Shown one piece after another: positions 15,901-25,396 of a DNA stretch of 64,000 nt. Location: NCBI GenBank assembly GCA_964502145.1, contig CAZCVI010000001.1:62001-126000 (forward strand), written 5' to 3'. Position 1 is the first letter of the stretch; each line of letters starts with the position of its first letter. The notes under the pieces are model-generated. The model saw only the letters and a list, made by a program, of their open reading frames with translations, made no database searches and was not told the DNA's origin. Made by a program: the position numbers and the translations under genes. The stretch is from CAZCVI01 sp964502145. Its GTDB lineage: Bacteria > Acidobacteriota > Aminicenantia > UBA2199.

Positions 15901-17013
15901 TTAATGTTCAAGAGATTTTACTTTTTTTTTACGTGACACCCAGCCGGGAATATTTCGTTGTTCCTGGCGGGCAATAGCAAGCGAATCTGCGGGTACTTCC
16001 TTGGTAATCGTAGACCCGGCCCCTACATAACTGTTTTGCCGTATGGTGACGGGTGCGACCAACTCGCTCCCAGAACCGATAAAAACACCATCCTCAATAA
16101 TGGTTTTATGCTTATTAACGCCATCATAATTACACGTGATAGTGCCGGCGCCGATGTTGACATGGCTGCCAATTTGGGCATCTCCGAGATAGGTCAAATG
16201 CATGGCCTTGGAACCGGGTCCCAAGACACTTTTTTTCATTTCTACAAAATTTCCCATTTTAGCGGCGGTTTTTACCAGGGCGCCATTTCTTAAATGGGTA
16301 TAAGGTCCGATCTGCACCTGATCTTCCAATTCGGAATCCATCACAATGCAACCGGGCAATAAAATACAATTGTCCGCGATCACTGAATTCTCAATATAAC
16401 AATGGGGATAGATGCGCACATTTTCGCCGATACGGCAATTCCCTTTGATGACTACACCCGAAGCGATGCGTGTTCCAGTTCCGATAGGAACCATGCCCTC
16501 GATAAAAAAATTACCCTGGTCCTCAATAATAACGCCTTTGGAACGACACTCTTCGGCCTGGAAATTCTTAATCATATGCTCAATAAACCCTAAATCCCGG
16601 TGTACATCAAGCACATCAAAGCGATTTTGCAGATCAACTACCCTGACATTGCCATTATTTCGTAATCTGACGGCGATATCGCCCTGATTCTCCAGATGCA
16701 TGCCCAGTTTATTGAATGTGCCACGGGAAAGGGCAAAAAAAGGTTTGCCCACCACGGAAAAAATATTTTCTTTTTCCGGGTCGCGATTATTTAGGCGGCT
16801 GAGAATTTCATCAATGCCTGCGGGCGTAGTGGCGAGAAATCGTTGCGGGTCAAATACAATCAAATAGTGAAACCCCAATTCCCTTTTATTGGGATCATAG
16901 GGTTCCACGTCCTTGAATATCTTTCGTTTCCAGAAATACATGCCCCGGCCCCGAATTAATATCTCCGGGTGGGCGGACAATGGTTCTACTTGTTCAAATG
17001 ACTCAATCAGCAT
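15901..17013 (-). CDS. GlmU-like N-acetyltransferase lacking a working nucleotidyl domain
   Basis: 370 residues; normal GlmU has about 455. The C-terminal left-handed beta-helix (about 165-350) is typical, with GNFVEMKKSVLGPGSKAMHL, the catalytic His in KAMHLTYLGDAQIG, and NIGAGTITCNYDG. The linker helix NRFDVLDVHRDLGFIEHM is also recognisable. The first ~140 residues lack the pyrophosphorylase signature (LAAGxGTRM) and look like a short, changed remnant. It could therefore acetylate glucosamine-1-phosphate, but a separate enzyme would have to make UDP-GlcNAc. The next upstream gene ends seven bases before it. Confidence 0.82.
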   Translation of the reverse strand: MLIESFEQVEPLSAHPEILIRGRGMYFWKRKIFKDVEPYDPNKRELGFHYLIVFDPQRFLATTPAGIDEILSRLNNRDPEKENIFSVVGKPFFALSRGTFNKLGMHLENQGDIAVRLRNNGNVRVVDLQNRFDVLDVHRDLGFIEHMIKNFQAEECRSKGVIIEDQGNFFIEGMVPIGTGTRIASGVVIKGNCRIGENVRIYPHCYIENSVIADNCILLPGCIVMDSELEDQVQIGPYTHLRNGALVKTAAKMGNFVEMKKSVLGPGSKAMHLTYLGDAQIGSHVNIGAGTITCNYDGVNKHKTIIEDGVFIGSGSELVAPVTIRQNSYVGAGSTITKEVPADSLAIARQEQRNIPGWVSRKKKVKSLEH

Positions 17014-17020
17014 CGACCAT

Positions 17021-17539
17021 TCAAATCCCGGAATCTACGAGCGACACAAAATCATCGTACTCGGCCAAACCGTCGAAATTAGTCTCGTTGTGAGCGATGA
17101 TTCGATATGACGGGTCCTTATGAATCGCTTTTTTTAGATAGCTGATACAGTGACTGGTTTCCCTTTTTTTGATCGCGATGATCGCCAACAGGTAATATAG
17201 ATAGGGGTCAGCGTATTCTTTCTCTAACAGGTAATGAAATCGTTCAAGGGCTTTATCCAATTTACCGGCATTGAGGAAATAAATACCATCAAATAGATAA
17301 TCCTCATCGCAGGTAAGCTCGATTTTAACCGGGTTTATCTGGCTTTGGCAAATATTACGATATACCATTGAACTGTTCCTGACCATGAGTACACGATCAA
17401 AATGGGAATCCTTGTATTGGTCGATAATCTGCTCAAACATTGTTTGTGCTTGTGGGTAGGTTCTTTGTTTAAAGGTTTCTACAGCCTTTGAGAAATCAGC
17501 CGTGATACTGCCTAGTTCTTTTTCTTCATTTAATTCCAT
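17021..17539 (-). CDS. Small TPR-repeat protein
   Basis: 172 residues. GGAGGACATC lies before the ATG. Two or three tetratricopeptide-like helical pairs are visible: AVETFKQRTYPQAQTMFEQI, LDKALERFHYLLEKEYADP and SHCISYLKKAIHKDPSYR. There is no signal peptide, so it is probably a cytoplasmic scaffold. It precedes the GlmU-like gene by seven bases and is cotranscribed with it. The function is unknown. The 233-base gap upstream (17540-17772) is GC-richer than its surroundings and shows nothing I can name. Confidence 0.75.
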   Translation of the reverse strand: MELNEEKELGSITADFSKAVETFKQRTYPQAQTMFEQIIDQYKDSHFDRVLMVRNSSMVYRNICQSQINPVKIELTCDEDYLFDGIYFLNAGKLDKALERFHYLLEKEYADPYLYYLLAIIAIKKRETSHCISYLKKAIHKDPSYRIIAHNETNFDGLAEYDDFVSLVDSGI

Positions 17540-17772
17540 GATTGAGATGTCCTCCTTCTCCAGATGTCATTCTACGCTATGTTCTTACTTTTGTTTTTTT
17601 AAATCATACCCGCACATCGCCCACGTGTTAAGCGTCCGCGTGGTCACTCATCGGCAAGTTTCAGACCCGTATGTAATTGGGTACAAAACAACCGCCCAAG
17701 CGGTAGCGCTACTCACGGAAAATGGAGATGGCGGGTATGGGAATTCCAAATGGAACTTAGAACAAAGAACGA

Positions 17773-18198
17773 TTAACCTTCAGACTCATATGCTTGGGTC
17801 ATAACTCCCAGGACTTCAATTCCTGCGCCCTTGGCGACATCAATGAGTTGCAACACGTCTTTATACAACACGGTTTTATCCGCCTGAATAAAAATCGTCT
17901 TTTCCGACCGTTGCTGGAAAAGATCTCTCAAGCGCCCAGGCAACAAATCCATCGTGATTGGTTCCCGGTTCAATTTTAAGGTTTTATCCTTTTCCAACGT
18001 TAAGACGATACTCCGGTTCTGTGCCTGGGGTTCATCGCCTGGGGTGGCTTGCTGGGTTTCCGGCAATTGGATATCAATACCTTTTTGGGCGGCTGGTAAG
18101 ATCACCATGAAGATGATCAACAACACAAGCAGAATGTCGCACAAAGGCACGACATTCGGTTCTGATTTTGCGGAACTACTTCCTACATCAACACTCAT
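17773..18198 (-). CDS. exbD: ExbD/TolR-type biopolymer transport protein
   Basis: 141 residues: a short cytoplasmic N-terminus, one membrane helix (about 19-36, VPLCDILLVLLIIFMVILP, carrying the Asp expected in this helix) and a periplasmic domain ending in QLIDVAKGAGIEVLGVMTQ, typical of ExbD/TolR. The family uses the proton-motive force with ExbB/TolQ to energise TonB or Tol. No exbB is adjacent, which is unusual. It is divergent from the TetR-type gene. Confidence 0.88.
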   Translation of the reverse strand: MSVDVGSSSAKSEPNVVPLCDILLVLLIIFMVILPAAQKGIDIQLPETQQATPGDEPQAQNRSIVLTLEKDKTLKLNREPITMDLLPGRLRDLFQQRSEKTIFIQADKTVLYKDVLQLIDVAKGAGIEVLGVMTQAYESEG

Positions 18199-18305
18199 TA
18201 GACCTCCTAATCCTTATTTTTATCAAATATAGCAGGAATTGTCAAGAGCAGTTAGAAAAAAAATTATTTACAAGTGCATCAATTCACAAAAAAAAATATT
18301 TATGA

Positions 18306-18376
18306 TTGACAAGAATCAAAATAAAGAGTATATTAACCATTCGGTTAAACCAACGGGTTAAACCGACGGGTTAAAC
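18306..18376 (+). promoter_or_regulatory. Promoter and operator array of the TetR-controlled efflux operon
   Basis: TTGACA (18306-18311), 17 bases, TATATT (18329-18334) is a strong promoter. TTAACC-ATTC-GGTTAA (18333-18348) forms an inverted repeat over its start region. GGTTAAAC then repeats three times at exactly 13-base steps (18343, 18356, 18369). The site ends just before the TetR-type gene, so autorepression is the obvious reading. Confidence 0.8.
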
Positions 18377-18403
18377 AACGTGATTTACAATGTGGTAATA
18401 AAA

Positions 18404-19033
18404 ATGATCAATGAAAATGATGTACAAGCCAGAATTTTAAAAGCGGCGCTCAAAGAGTTCTCAGAAAATGGGTTCGCTGGAAGCCGGATGGAACATATCG
18501 CTACAGCGGCGCAGGTCAACAAGGCAATGATCTTCTATTATTTTACCTCCAAGGAGAATCTCTATCAGCGGCTGATCAAAGATGTGTTTGACCGGATGTC
18601 CCCGATTATTATCAAGCTAATTGTTTCAGACCCCTCACCCGGGGAGTTTCTTGATCGCATTGCCGAGTTCTACGTGGGGGTGTACGCGCAGAACCCGGAA
18701 TTCGTTCGCATGATGGTACTCGAATTGATCCAGAATCCCACGCACCTCACGGGCCGGGTCACCGGTTTTTTCGCCGAGAAGTACGGTCACCAAGGACCAC
18801 CCCAATTGCTGCAAATGATTCGCAAATGGTACGATACAAAATTGATCTCCGAAGCCGATCCCTTTCAGTTCATGATGAATGTCGTTTCTCTTTCCCTGCT
18901 TTCTTTTATTGGCAAGCCCTTTCTCGAAGCATTATTCAAGATCGAACCGCATCAGGAAGACGCCTTGCCAGAATTCTATCAAAAGCGCATCAACAGCGTA
19001 ACACATTTACTCAAGCGAGGTATGTTAACATGA
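18404..19033 (+). CDS. TetR-family transcriptional repressor
   Basis: 209 residues from the ATG at 18404; an in-frame GTG at 18380 abuts the operator and lacks a ribosome site. The N-terminal HTH (about 5-50) reads ILKAALKEFSENGFAGSRME, then VNKAMIFYYFTSKENLY, close to the CecR/YbiH group that controls efflux operons. The C-terminal domain is helical, with a ligand pocket of unknown specificity. It is the first gene of the efflux operon and overlaps the next start by four bases (ATGA). Confidence 0.92.
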   Translation: MINENDVQARILKAALKEFSENGFAGSRMEHIATAAQVNKAMIFYYFTSKENLYQRLIKDVFDRMSPIIIKLIVSDPSPGEFLDRIAEFYVGVYAQNPEFVRMMVLELIQNPTHLTGRVTGFFAEKYGHQGPPQLLQMIRKWYDTKLISEADPFQFMMNVVSLSLLSFIGKPFLEALFKIEPHQEDALPEFYQKRINSVTHLLKRGMLT

Positions 19034-20364
19034 ATACGAAAAAGAATAAACACAAAAAACAGGCAGGTTTTTTCCTGCTTTGGGTCATCCTGCTCACTAT
19101 AGGCCTGTACGCGGGTGATATTCCGCTGCAAAAAGCCGTGGAAAAAGGCATCCAAATGGACGCGAACTACAAAAACCGGGGCGTGGACGCGCAAAAAAGT
19201 GTACTAGAATTGGAAAAAGCGGGTAACCAGAGATGGTTTAACATGGATTTTGGCGGTTCCTATCTTTTTAAATCAGAGCAGATGGAAATCTCGTTTATCC
19301 CAGGAAAAACGATAACAGCGGGTGCCAAGCATAATTACGATTTGAAAGTAGGGGTATTGCAACCGATCTTTTCGGGCCACATGATCACCAACACCATGCG
19401 CCTGGAAGAACAAAAAGCAGGGTTGATTACCTTCCAATTGGCCTCACGGGAACTGGAAGTGGCAGGTATGGTGAAATCCTCTTATTTCACCTACGGTTTG
19501 TTGGCTGCGAAAAAAAAATCGCTCTTTATATTGATAGAAAACCTCAAACTGCACCTGGACAGAGTGACATCTTTATATGAAGAAGAACAGGTCAAAAAAT
19601 CGGACGTGCTGGAAACAGAGTTGAGGATCACGGAAGCAGCACTCAATCTGGAAGAACTGGAACGCCAGATGGAAGAAGAAGACATCCGTTTTACCCGCTT
19701 GTGCTCCTACTCGATCAATGATATCGAAGTGAATTACCAGGAAGATATCGGTACCCTGGAAGAATCGTTGGCGCGCTTTAACGCCGCGCATCCCTCTTTA
19801 AAAATCTTTGACCAGAACATCGACATCATGGAAACAGGAAAAAAAATCATGACGGGGAATTATTTGCCCCGTCTTAATGGTTTTGCAGAACTTCATTACG
19901 GCAAACCCGGCCTTGATTTCTTTAAGAATCAATGGTCCTTTTATTTCCAGGGGGGGATCAATGTCAGTGTGAAACTATTCGACTGGCACAAATTAAAACG
20001 TGACAAACAACTGGCAGACATGTCTATCCAGCAGGTTGTCAATCAAAAAGCAGAAGTCATTCTTGAGGTCACACAGAAGCTGAAACAATTGTATGCCCGG
20101 TTACGTTCTCTGGAAAAGCAAATGCATACCACGGTCAAACTGGCGGCCATTGCAGCGGAGGATGCGGGGTTAAAAGAAGCCCTGTATAAAGAGAACCAAT
20201 CATCCAACCTGGATTACCTGACCGCGCTGTTAAACCGGGAACGGTATGAATCACAACAGAATGAACTGAAATTTCAATACCAGTGGGTTAAAATGAATAT
20301 CAATACATTAATTGCCAATAATCCATATTCAGCAACGGATAAAGCGGCAAAGGAGGAAAAATGA
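19030..20364 (+). CDS. TolC-family outer-membrane efflux protein
   Basis: 444 residues from the ATG at 19030, which overlaps the TetR stop. A signal peptide covers about 1-28 (FFLLWVILLTIGLYAGD). Long helical stretches with heptad character (EQVKKSDVLETELRITEAAL and TVKLAAIAAEDAGLKEALYK) and beta segments give the two-fold TolC/OEP pattern. It should form the outer-membrane exit duct for the HlyD/ABC genes that follow. Confidence 0.88.
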   Translation: MNTKKNKHKKQAGFFLLWVILLTIGLYAGDIPLQKAVEKGIQMDANYKNRGVDAQKSVLELEKAGNQRWFNMDFGGSYLFKSEQMEISFIPGKTITAGAKHNYDLKVGVLQPIFSGHMITNTMRLEEQKAGLITFQLASRELEVAGMVKSSYFTYGLLAAKKKSLFILIENLKLHLDRVTSLYEEEQVKKSDVLETELRITEAALNLEELERQMEEEDIRFTRLCSYSINDIEVNYQEDIGTLEESLARFNAAHPSLKIFDQNIDIMETGKKIMTGNYLPRLNGFAELHYGKPGLDFFKNQWSFYFQGGINVSVKLFDWHKLKRDKQLADMSIQQVVNQKAEVILEVTQKLKQLYARLRSLEKQMHTTVKLAAIAAEDAGLKEALYKENQSSNLDYLTALLNRERYESQQNELKFQYQWVKMNINTLIANNPYSATDKAAKEEK

Positions 20365-21284
20365 AACAGCTATCTTTCCCGATCCGGGTCTTAATTGTTC
20401 TGTTCGCAGTAACCGGATCATTTTATTGTTCCAAGGCAGAAAACAACCAGATCAAAGCACCGGGTATAGTAGACGGTGATATTATCACCTTAAAATCGCA
20501 GGTAGCGGGCACACTGCAACAACTTAATATGAAAGAGGGCCAACCCATCACACGGGAAGCCGTACTGGCCACAGTCAACAGCGAGAAAGTGGCAAATCAA
20601 TTAAGAGAACTGGATATCCAACGCAAAGAAATCACCATCAAAACACAGAAAACGACCCAGAACCTGCGCTTCCTTGATGAAAATACCCGCTATTTAAACA
20701 AACAAGTGCAACGGTTCCGTCGTCTCAAAGAAAAGAACGCGGTGCCGGGCGAAAAACTGGAAGCACTTGAATTAAAATTAATGGAAGCAAGTACCTCCCA
20801 ATTCGATCTGAAAAAAACCGTTGAAGAATTGGACATTCAAAAAGAAAAAATCGCCAATAAACAGGAATACCTCCAATTATTAATCGCGGACCACCGCATC
20901 ACCTCCCCGGTGGACGGTGTCGTTGTAGAAACGTTTGTCAGCCAGGGAGAAAATGTGTTTCCCGGCACTGCCATTGCCGATATTATTGACCGCGCGTCCC
21001 TCTACGTCGAAATTTTTATCGAGGAAGAGGAAATGTCTACCTTAAAATTGAACCAGTCCGTGCAGATTCAGGTCGATGGTTTAGCTAACACCGCCAAGAA
21101 TGGCAACGAGCTCTCCGGTGTCATCTCTTTTTTTGGCAAGAAAGCCGAGTTCTCCCCCAAGTATATTATTTCCGAGAAGGAACGCAAATCACTCCTCTAT
21201 CAAGTAAAAGTCCGTGTCGTCGACACTGCTGGAATCTTAAAAATCGGTATGCCTGTTACCGTGCTTTTGAAGAAACATGCTTAG
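20361..21284 (+). CDS. HlyD-family membrane-fusion protein
   Basis: 307 residues overlapping the TolC-like stop by four bases. The N-terminus is a signal or lipoprotein-like segment (VLIVLFAVTGSFYCSKAEN, a possible lipobox Cys near 24). The lipoyl halves are seen as GTLQQLNMKEGQPI and ITSPVDGVVVETFVSQGENV, with a long coiled-coil hairpin between them (about 75-165), and a beta-barrel follows. It is similar in layout to YbhG. It connects the inner-membrane ABC transporter to the TolC-like channel. Confidence 0.9.
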   Translation: MKQLSFPIRVLIVLFAVTGSFYCSKAENNQIKAPGIVDGDIITLKSQVAGTLQQLNMKEGQPITREAVLATVNSEKVANQLRELDIQRKEITIKTQKTTQNLRFLDENTRYLNKQVQRFRRLKEKNAVPGEKLEALELKLMEASTSQFDLKKTVEELDIQKEKIANKQEYLQLLIADHRITSPVDGVVVETFVSQGENVFPGTAIADIIDRASLYVEIFIEEEEMSTLKLNQSVQIQVDGLANTAKNGNELSGVISFFGKKAEFSPKYIISEKERKSLLYQVKVRVVDTAGILKIGMPVTVLLKKHA

Positions 21285-22188
21285 ACTGGAACAGGTTTCC
21301 AAATCCTTCGCTGAGATCGCAGCCGTGCGCCAGGTTAGCCTGGAGATACCACCCGCACAAATCACGATCATTGCCGGAGCCGATGGCGCAGGCAAATCCA
21401 CCCTCTTTAAAATGATGGTGGGATTAGTCAAGAAGGACAGCGGCACCCTTTATTTAAACGGCGAAGCCATAAACGACCAATACCAGAAAATTACCGCCGT
21501 GACCGGGTATATGCCCGAGCGGTTTTCTCTTTACCCGGACCTCAGCGTCGAGGAGAACCTGAATTTTTTCGCTGACATTCACCGCGTGCCCCATCAAAAA
21601 CGCGAGGAACGGAAAAAAGCATTGTTGGAAACCACTGGCATGATGCCTTTTCTCAAACGACGTGCCGGGGCGCTGTCCGGGGGCATGAAACAGAAATTAT
21701 CACTCAGTACTATTCTCCTCTCCGCCCCGCAATTGATTATTCTTGATGAACCCACCACTGGCGTCGACCCGCTCTCGCGCATTGAATTCTTCCATATTAT
21801 CGATCAATTAAAAGCAGAGGGAAAAACCATTATTATTTCCACTCCTTATCTTGATGAAGCTGAGCAGGGCGATTATATTGTTTTTATGAAAGAAGGCAGG
21901 ATTATTCGCCAGGATACCATGTCCAGTTTGAAACAGACATTTCCCGCCCGCTTGTTCCGTGTGACCCCGCAGGGCAATATTTTCCAGATCATGGAAAGCT
22001 TGAAAACCAACCCCCAGATATCGGGCCATGTTTACATTCGCGGCAAGTTCATCAAATACCTGCAATCTGGGCCCGAAAGTTTTCTCCAGCTTATCCCCCA
22101 TATAGAAGCCCAGGAAGAAACCCCCAAATTAGAGGACATGTACATCTATTATGAGCGGTTGGAACCAGAAACAGGGAGCCAGATATAA
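21277..22188 (+). CDS. ABC transporter ATP-binding protein 1
   Basis: 303 residues overlapping the HlyD gene by eight bases. All ATPase motifs are present: Walker A GADGAGKST, signature LSGGMKQKL, Walker B LIILDEPTTGVD, and an H-loop position occupied by STPYLDEAEQ (Tyr in place of the usual His). The C-terminal ~80 residues form an accessory domain. In E. coli YbhF the two ATPase domains are fused; here they are two genes. Confidence 0.92.
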   Translation: MLRLEQVSKSFAEIAAVRQVSLEIPPAQITIIAGADGAGKSTLFKMMVGLVKKDSGTLYLNGEAINDQYQKITAVTGYMPERFSLYPDLSVEENLNFFADIHRVPHQKREERKKALLETTGMMPFLKRRAGALSGGMKQKLSLSTILLSAPQLIILDEPTTGVDPLSRIEFFHIIDQLKAEGKTIIISTPYLDEAEQGDYIVFMKEGRIIRQDTMSSLKQTFPARLFRVTPQGNIFQIMESLKTNPQISGHVYIRGKFIKYLQSGPESFLQLIPHIEAQEETPKLEDMYIYYERLEPETGSQI

Positions 22189-22189
22189 C

Positions 22190-22948
22190 ATGACCCAAGA
22201 TATCATTACCATTACTAATTTAACCAAGCGGTACGGTTCATTTACCGCCGTGAACCACGTGAATTTCACCATCAAGCGCGGTGAAATTCTTGGTTTCCTT
22301 GGCCCCAATGGAGCCGGTAAGACCACCACCATCAAAATGATCACCGGCTTGTTGAAAATTACTGCCGGTGATATTTTTATCAACGGTTTGGATGCCCAGA
22401 AGCAGCGTAAGAAAGTCAAGCCATTGATCGGCTACATGTCGCAAAAGTTTTCTTTGTACCCCTTGTTGAGTAGTTTCGAGAACATCGAATTTTTCGCCGG
22501 GATTTCCGGGTTATCCAGGGTTCTCATCCGCCAGAAAAAAGCCGCCATTGCCGCCCAGATTGACAACGCATTGTTAAAGCAGAAAGTAATGGATATTCCC
22601 CCAGGCGTGCGGCAGAAAGTGTCCCTGTTTGTTTGTCTCATGACCGATCCCCAGATTATTTTATTAGATGAACCCACCTCCGGTGTTGACCCCGAGGTGC
22701 GGCGAAATTTCTGGTTTGAAATTTATCGGTTGAAGACCCAGGGCAAGACCATTTTAGTAAGCACCCACAATCTCGATGAAGTCGAATATGCCGACCGCAT
22801 GTTGATCATGCACCGTGGGAACCTGTTGATGGCCGGTGAACCGCATGAATTATTGGCACAGCATGGGAAATCGTCTATTCCCGAACTGTTCAGTGCCGCC
22901 ATTGCCAATGACGATGCCCGCATGGGACAGCGGGAAACCATCGCCTAA
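22190..22948 (+). CDS. ABC transporter ATP-binding protein 2
   Basis: 252 residues from the ATG at 22190, directly after the previous stop; an in-frame start at 22151 would overlap it. Walker A GPNGAGKTTT, Walker B IILLDEPTSGVD and H-loop STHNLDE are intact. The signature reads IPPGVRQKVSL instead of LSGGQ; this variant is usual for the second ATPase of YbhF-like exporters (consensus LPLGxKQRL). It probably pairs with the ATPase before it as a heterodimer. Confidence 0.92.
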   Translation: MTQDIITITNLTKRYGSFTAVNHVNFTIKRGEILGFLGPNGAGKTTTIKMITGLLKITAGDIFINGLDAQKQRKKVKPLIGYMSQKFSLYPLLSSFENIEFFAGISGLSRVLIRQKKAAIAAQIDNALLKQKVMDIPPGVRQKVSLFVCLMTDPQIILLDEPTSGVDPEVRRNFWFEIYRLKTQGKTILVSTHNLDEVEYADRMLIMHRGNLLMAGEPHELLAQHGKSSIPELFSAAIANDDARMGQRETIA

Positions 22949-22969
22949 AAAAGAGGTAAACATACAGCC

Positions 22970-24094
22970 ATGAAACGATTAAAGGCAGTCATAGTGAAAG
23001 AATTTGCACACATCTTAAGAGACCCTACCAGTCTCTCCATTATTTTTTTGATGCCCGTGTTGATGTTGTTCATTTTCGGTTACTCCATCAACTTTGATCT
23101 TGAAAAAATTCAGACCGGGGTGATTGATTATTCCAACGGTGAGATTTCCAAAGAATTGTTGCGCAAGTTTGCCAATAACCATTATTTTATCATCCACCAT
23201 TTAAAAGCTGAGTTTCCCAGTTCGGACCCCATGCAAGAGGGCGAGAAAATGTTAAAATCCGGGGCATTAAAAGAAATCATCATCATTCCCCGTGATTTTT
23301 CCAAGGACCTTAAGAATGGCGGTACCACCCAGGTCGGAATCATCATTGATGGCAGTGATTCCAATGTTGCCAATCTCATTTACCAGTACAATGAGCAGAT
23401 CATTTTCAGTTTTATCTCCGAGTTCCGTCATATTGAAAACCTCTTGCAAGTCAACACAAAAATCCTCTTTAATCCCCAGTTAAAGAGCTCATTTTTCTTT
23501 ATTCCCGGAGTCGTGGCCATATTACTCGTGATGATCTCCGCTATTTTAACCTCTCTCAGTATCACGCGTGAGCGCGAGAGTGGTTCTATTGATTTGATAT
23601 TCATTTCTCCCTTAAAATCCTGGGAAATTATCTTAGGAAAGACTATTCCATATATTTTCGTCGCCTTCATCGTTGGCATGTTAACCCTTTTGTTCGCGCG
23701 GTTTTGGTTTGGCATACCCATCCGGGGAAATCTTCTCGTATTGGCCATATTTTCCTTGTTGTACATCATTTCTGGGTTATCCATGGGAACTTTGATCTCC
23801 ACCCTTGCTGCCAGCCAGAAAGCCGCCATGTTTGCCGCGTTGCTCAGCACCATGTTGCCTTCTATCATGTTATCCGGGTTTATATTTCCCCTGGCTTCTA
23901 TGCCCCTCCCGTTGCGGGTCATCTCGCACATCGTGCCAGCCCGGTATTTCATAAAAATCATCCGTGGTTTAGCAGTCAAGGGGGCCAGTATCCAGCATTT
24001 TGTTACCGAAGGTGCCGCCATGATCATTTTCGCCATCATCTTAATGACCGTGGCAGGTATCAAATTTTCACAAAACAGGAAACAATCAAAATGA
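22970..24094 (+). CDS. ABC-2-type permease 1 (YbhS/YbhR-like)
   Basis: 374 residues: a first membrane helix (about 21-40, SIIFLMPVLMLFIFGYSINF), a large periplasmic domain (about 45-170), then five helices. The region before the second helix has the usual RFNP-like text (ILFNPQLKSSFFFIPG), and SLSITRERESGSIDLIFISP is typical of the ABC-2 family. The permease of an efflux pump for hydrophobic drugs or cations is likely. It starts 21 bases after ATPase 2. Confidence 0.92.
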   Translation: MKRLKAVIVKEFAHILRDPTSLSIIFLMPVLMLFIFGYSINFDLEKIQTGVIDYSNGEISKELLRKFANNHYFIIHHLKAEFPSSDPMQEGEKMLKSGALKEIIIIPRDFSKDLKNGGTTQVGIIIDGSDSNVANLIYQYNEQIIFSFISEFRHIENLLQVNTKILFNPQLKSSFFFIPGVVAILLVMISAILTSLSITRERESGSIDLIFISPLKSWEIILGKTIPYIFVAFIVGMLTLLFARFWFGIPIRGNLLVLAIFSLLYIISGLSMGTLISTLAASQKAAMFAALLSTMLPSIMLSGFIFPLASMPLPLRVISHIVPARYFIKIIRGLAVKGASIQHFVTEGAAMIIFAIILMTVAGIKFSQNRKQSK

Positions 24095-25212
24095 GACTCT
24101 TTTATCTTGTAAAAAAAGAATTTATCGAGTTGTTCCGTCAGAAGGAGTTATTGCCGCTCATATTCATCGCGCCCCTCCTGCAGATTATCATTCTCGGATA
24201 CGTCGTTAATACCGACATCGAAAAAGTGCCCGTAGAAATCGTCAATTTATCCCACAATCAGGCAGCCGTGCAAATTATCAACCGCATTCAAACCAGCCCA
24301 TTGTTCGTAGTCAAAGGCATTTATTACCAGAACCGGGACAACGTGGAAACCTTAAAACGGGGTACTGTGAATGCCGTGATTGTGTTTCGTGATCCCGTGT
24401 CCACCGTGGACCGCGCGAACAAAAGAAAAAATCCCCTCCATTATCCCCAGATACAGATCATCATGGATGGAATTGATTCCAATACTTCCGCTATTGCAGC
24501 CGGGTATTTTAACGGTATTATCAAGAAATATATCTTTGCTGATATCGCTCAATCCGGTTTGACCATGCCCGTGGAGAACAAGACCTTGATACGTTTTAAT
24601 CCCCGTTTAAAGAGCATCAATTATATGGGGCCCGGTATCGTCGCCTTGTTATTGACCATCTTAACCCTTTTCTTGACTTCCGTCTCCATCGTTCGGGAGA
24701 AAGAACAGCAGACCATGGACACCCTTTTGATTTCCCCTTTGACCCCCTTGGAAATTTACATAGGCAAAGCTTTGCCCATGGCTATTATTGCCCTATTTGA
24801 CATGTTTATTGGCATAGCCGTTGTCGTGTTGTGGTTCAACATACCTGTGCGGGGCAATCTCTTGTATCTTGTAGTAGCCGCCGTGGTTTTTTTAGCCGCT
24901 ATTTTATCTTATGCACTGATGATTTCCACCTTTGCCGCTACCCAGCAGCAGGGGCTCTTTTTTGCTTGGTTTTCCATGGTCTGTTTTATTTTGTTATCCG
25001 GGCTTTTTACTCCCACCGAGAATGTACCCGGCGCCTTTCAGTTCCTTGTGAAGATAAATCCCCTCGCTTATTTGATCAAGATCATTCGCGAGATTTTCTT
25101 AAAAGGCAATGGCATAGAGTATTTTTACAAAGACTTATTATCCCTCGGTGCCATTGCCACAGTCATCATTACTATCTCCCTCCTCAATTTCAAACGCTTT
25201 ATTTCGCAATAG
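24091..25212 (+). CDS. ABC-2-type permease 2 (YbhS/YbhR-like)
   Basis: 373 residues from the ATG at 24091, overlapping permease 1 by four bases (ATGA). It has the same topology as permease 1: a helix near 22-42, a periplasmic domain, then RFNPRLKSINYMGPGIVALL, SVSIVREKEQQTMDTLLISP and five helices. The two permeases should form the heterodimeric channel of the six-gene operon. After its stop comes the repeat element at 25259. Confidence 0.92.
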   Translation: MRLFYLVKKEFIELFRQKELLPLIFIAPLLQIIILGYVVNTDIEKVPVEIVNLSHNQAAVQIINRIQTSPLFVVKGIYYQNRDNVETLKRGTVNAVIVFRDPVSTVDRANKRKNPLHYPQIQIIMDGIDSNTSAIAAGYFNGIIKKYIFADIAQSGLTMPVENKTLIRFNPRLKSINYMGPGIVALLLTILTLFLTSVSIVREKEQQTMDTLLISPLTPLEIYIGKALPMAIIALFDMFIGIAVVVLWFNIPVRGNLLYLVVAAVVFLAAILSYALMISTFAATQQQGLFFAWFSMVCFILLSGLFTPTENVPGAFQFLVKINPLAYLIKIIREIFLKGNGIEYFYKDLLSLGAIATVIITISLLNFKRFISQ

Positions 25213-25258
25213 CTCGGTAGAAACTGCAATCAATTCAAGAGTGCTTTACTATTAAAAG

Positions 25259-25396
25259 CCTGGATTCCCCAGCAGATTCGTGAAAAATATGGACGATATG
25301 GACTTAATGGACGATATGGACCCTGTGGACCAAAAACAAAAGCATTTTTTTGCCCATATCGTCCATTAAGTCCATATCGTCCACAACGATTTCAGA
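25259..25396 (-). repeat. Dispersed inverted-repeat element (GTCCATATC type), copy B
   Basis: On the minus strand this copy follows copy A (13378-13590) closely: TTTCTGAAATCGTTGTGG, GGACGATATGGACTTAATGG, a loop with AAAAAAATGCTTTTGTTTT, then GTCCATATCGTCC units and a tail TTTTTCACGAATCT..GAATCCAGG. It has fewer 9-base units than copy A. It lies between the efflux operon and the Septu-like pair. The rest of the 327-base gap shows only a possible TAGAAT -10 box near 25455 and a 23-codon frame (25467-25538) that I do not trust. Confidence 0.85.
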
